From Cherax quadricarinatus (taxonomy: Eukaryota; Arthropoda; Malacostraca; Decapoda; Parastacidae), in contig NC_091308.1 of the NCBI RefSeq assembly GCF_038502225.1, positions 22,634,240 to 22,698,239 on the forward strand: a DNA stretch of 64,000 nucleotides. The letters are read 5' to 3'. Position numbers and translations under genes: made by a program. Shown here piece after piece: positions 61,160-64,000 of the stretch. Position 1 is the stretch's first letter, and each line of letters opens with the position of its first letter. The notes beneath the pieces are model-generated. The model saw only the letters and a list, made by a program, of their open reading frames with translations. It was not told where the DNA came from and made no database searches.

Positions 61160-64000
61160 GGGATGCTTGAATGTGCATGGATGTAGTGCGGATGACAAGA
61201 AACAGATGATTGCTGATGTTATGAATGAAAAGAAGTTGGATGTCCTGGCCCTAAGCGAAACAAAGCTGAAGGGGGTAGGGGAGTTTCGGTGGGGGGAAAT
61301 AAATGGGATTAAATCTGGAGTATCTGAGAGAGTTAGAGCTAAGGAAGGGGTAGCAGTAATGTTGAAGGATCAGTTATGGAAGGAGAAAAGAGAATATGAA
61401 TGTGTAAATTCAAGGATTATGTGGATTAAAGTAAAGGTTGGATGCGAAAAGTGGGTCATAATAAATGTGTATGCACCTGGAGAAGAGAGGAATGTACAGG
61501 AGAGAGAGAGAGAGATTTTGGGAGATGTTAAGTGAATGTATAGGAACCTTTGAACCAAGTGAGAGAGTAATTGTGGTAGGGGACCTGAATGCTAAAGTAG
61601 GAGAAACTTTTAGAGAGGGTGTGGTAGGTAAGTTTGGGGTGCCAGGTGTAAATGATAATGGGAGCCCTTTCATTGAACTTTGTATAGAAAGGGGTTTAGT
61701 TATAGGTAATACATATTTTAAGAAAAAGAGGATAAATAAGTATACGAGATATGATGTAGGGCGAAATGACAGTAGTTTGTTGGATAATGTATTGGTAGAT
61801 AAAAGACTGTTGAGTAGACTTCAGGATGTACATGTTTATGGAGGGGCCACAGATATATCAGATCACTTTTTAGTTGTAGCTACACTGAGAGTAAAAGGTA
61901 GATGGGATATAAGGAGAATAGAAGCATCAGGGAAGAGAGAGGTGAAGGTTTATAAACTAAAAGAGGAGGCAGTTAGGGTAAGATATAAACAACTCTTGGA
62001 GGATAGATGGGCTAATGAGAGCATAGGCAATGGGGTTGAAGAGGTATGGGGTAGGTTTAAAAATGTAGTGTTGGAGTGTTCAGCAGAAGTTTGTGGTTAC
62101 AGGAAAGTGGATGCAGGAGGGAAGAGGAGCGATTGGTGGAATGATGATGTAAAGAGAGTAGTAAGGGAGAAGTAGTTAGCATATGAGAAGTTTTTACAAA
62201 GTAGAAGTGATGCAAGGAGGGAAGAGTATATGGTGAAAAAGAGAGAGGTTAAGAGAGTGGTGAAGCAATGTAAAAAGAGAGCAAATGAGAGAGTGGGTGA
62301 GATGTTATCAACAAATTTTGTTGAAAATAAAAAAAAGTTTTGGAGTGAGATTAACAAGTTAAGGAAGCCTAGAGAACAAATGGATTTGTCAGTTAAAAAT
62401 AGGAGAGGAGAGTTATTAAACGGAGTTAGAGGTATTGGGAAGATGGAGGGAATATTTTGAGGAAGTGTTAAATGTTGATGAAGATAGGGAAGCTGTGATT
62501 TCGTGTATAGGGCAAGGAGGAATAACATCTTGTAGGAGTGAGGAAGAGCCAGTTGTGAGTGTGGGGGAAGTTTGTGAGGCAGTAGGTAAAATGAAAGGGG
62601 GTAAGGCAGCCGGGATTGATGGGATAAAGATAGAAATGTTAAAAGCAGGAGGGGATATAGTTTTGGAGCGGTTGGTGCAATTATTTAATAAATGTATGGA
62701 AGAGGGTAAGGTACCTAGGGATTGGCAGAGAGCATGCATAATTCCTTTGTATAAATGCAAAGGGGACAAAAGAGAGTGCAAAAATTAGAGGGGGATAAGT
62801 CTGTTGAGTATACCTGGTAAAGTGTATGGTAGAGTTATTATTGAAAGAATTAAGAGTAAGACGGAGAATAGGATAGCAGATGAACAAGGAGGCTTTAGGA
62901 AAGGTAGGGGTGTGTGGACCAGGTGTGTGGACCAGTGAAACATATAAGTGAACAGTATTTAGATAAGGCTAAAGAGGTTTTTGTGGCATTTATGGATTTG
63001 GAAAAGGCGTATGACAGGGTGGATAGGGGGGCAATGTGGCAGATGTTGCAGGTGTATGGTGTAGGAGGTAGGTTACTGGAAGCAGTGAAGAGTTTTTACG
63101 AGGATAGTGAGGCTCAAGTTAGAGTATGTAGGAAAGAGGGAGATTATTTCCCAGTAAAAGTAGGCCTTAGACAAGGATGTGTGATGTCACCATGGTTATT
63201 TAATATATTTATAGATGGGGTTGTAAGAGAAGTAAATGTGTGGGTCTTGGCAAGAGGCGTGGAGTTAAAAGATAAAGAATCACACAAAGTGGGAGTTGTC
63301 ACAGTTGCTCTTTGCTGATGACACTGTGCTCTTGGGAGATTCTGAAGAGAAGTTGCAGAGGTTGGTGGATGAATTTGGTAGGGTATGCAAAAGAAGAAAA
63401 TTAAAAGTCAATACAGGAAAGAGTAAGGTTATGAGGATAATAAAAAGATTAGGTGATGAAAGATTGGATATCAGATTGGAGGGAGAGAGTATGGAGGAAG
63501 TGAATGTATTCAGATATTTGGGAGTGGACGTGTCAGCGGATGGGTCTATGAAAGATGAGGTGAATCATAGAATTGATGAGGGGAAAAGGGTGAGTGGTGC
63601 ACTTAGGAGTCTGTGGAGACAAAGAACTTTTTCCTTGGAGGCAAAGAGTGGAATGTATGAGAGTATAGTTTTACCAACGCTCTTATATGGGTGTGAAGCA
63701 TGGGTGATGAATGTTGCAGCGAGGAGAAGGCTGGAGGCAGTGATGTCATGTCTGAGGGCAATGTGTGGTGCGAATATAATGGAGAGAATTCGTAGTTTCA
63801 AAGTTATGAGGAGGTGTGGGATTACCAAAACTGTTGTCCAGAGGGCTGAGGAAGGGTTGTTGAGGTGGTTCGGAAATGTAGAGAGAATGGAGCGAAACAG
63901 AATAACTTCAAGAGTGTATCAGTCTGTAGTGGAAGGAAGGTGGGGTAGGGGTCGGCCTAGGAAAGGTTGGAGGGAGGGGGTAAAGGTTTTGTGTGCGAGG
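61160..64000 (+). pseudogene. RTE-like LINE endonuclease-RT, frameshifted, runs off window
   Basis: Starts LGCLNVHGCSADDKKQ. APE endonuclease: VLALSETKLKG, RAKEGVAVMLKDQLW, VIVVGDLNAKVGETF (frame changes in a GA tract near 61505), VNDNGSPFIELC, ISDHFLVV. Then linker, stop at 62173 and a shift near 62440. RT: KMKGGKAAGIDGIKIEML, DWQRACIIPLYKCKGD, EQGGFRKGRG-like, FVAFMDLEKAYDRVDRGAMW (motif A), GLRQGCVMSPWLFNIFIDGV (motif B), LLFADDTVLLG after a shift near 63290 (motif C), then SKVMRIIK and TLLYGCEAW, and the C-terminal block shared with 34801. At least four frame breaks. Clade call (RTE-like) is tentative. Confidence 0.88.

Larger units (their letters stand above)
59878..61160 (+). mobile_element. 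RTE-like LINE 5' region with tandem modules
   Basis: Two tandem copies of an approximately 218-bp unit (59878 and 60096 onward: GGTAGACAGCAACC, GTACTACC, CATGATGGTAAGATT, GTCTCAT-AACATGC, ACACTTTGGTCACAC) precede a second module (TGGGGAAGTGGAACAGAATTC, GGCGACTAAAATGC, GGGGCTAGTAAC). That second module is also repeated at 60966-61120. An L2 LINE tail (60405-60604) and a mini-Tigger (60668-60870) are inserted. This resembles monomeric LINE promoters; function is inferred. Confidence 0.6.

Noticed and set aside
43003..64000. Further PAPSS exons upstream of the terminal exon
   Set aside because: I looked on the minus strand for conserved ATP sulfurylase blocks (e.g. a GWTKDDDVP-like stretch) and APS kinase motifs and found none.

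Overview
The window is eukaryotic genomic DNA, almost certainly from a decapod crustacean or close arthropod relative. There is one clear host gene exon: the terminal exon of PAPS synthase (PAPSS) on the minus strand at 42551-43002. A weaker host-exon candidate lies at 13255-13391. Nearly everything else is transposable elements, their remnants, and simple or tandem repeats; there are no operons. The decapod assignment is inference from the PAPSS protein and from the repeat mixture (several LINE clades, Tigger and piggyBac elements, hammerhead-bearing Penelope-like repeats, abundant CA/TA tracts).

1-8 kb: a decayed Penelope-like remnant with two hammerhead-like cores, LINE fragments, a TIR MITE in a TA tract, a 23-bp minisatellite, then a mosaic (3846-7749) of one LINE family whose copies all sit inside (CA)n. 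8-11.2 kb: a 39-bp minisatellite of about 3.1 kb. 11.5-12.1 kb: a long palindrome carrying two well-preserved, divergently oriented hammerhead-like motifs. 12.2-15.6 kb: LINE fragments, one with a CCCH zinc-finger ORF1. 15.6-17.6 kb: a degenerate minisatellite split by a tRNA-like SINE. 17.7-20.5 kb: an unrecognised coding-like locus with small membrane-segment ORFs, then repeats whose units are all 18 or 36 bp; one frame stays open over 2.76 kb apart from three TAG codons, each preceded by TCC. A 100-base assembly gap follows.

21-35 kb: LINE 3' tails, another CA-targeted LINE copy, and a three-level nest (a Jockey-like LINE split by a piggyBac-type MITE, which is split by a full-length Tigger with an intact transposase frame but a lost start codon). 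35-42 kb: 3' ends of an RTE-like LINE and a 2.6-kb TIR element with expanded TCTG and GAGA tracts. 42.1-43.5 kb: PAPSS. 43.5-52.2 kb: piggyBac-type elements, including an autonomous-size copy broken by a Tigger derivative that itself carries a CAG-rich minisatellite and a SINE. 53-58.8 kb: an L2/CR1-like LINE with an intact 976-aa endonuclease/reverse transcriptase ORF and a G-depleted leader. 58.9-64 kb: another piggyBac MITE and an RTE-like LINE with tandem 5' modules, running off the window.

The most notable cross-element signals are: (i) paired 16-bp palindromes (ACGTA-N4-TACGT) exactly 34 bp apart and about 23 bp from the TTAA end in five piggyBac-type copies from two families; (ii) a LINE that repeatedly inserts into (CA)n, with recurrent 5' truncation points; (iii) divergent hammerhead-like motifs at the ends of a palindrome; (iv) the 18-nt-periodic TAG-interrupted locus. 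Homology calls rest on motif recognition by eye; no database search was run.
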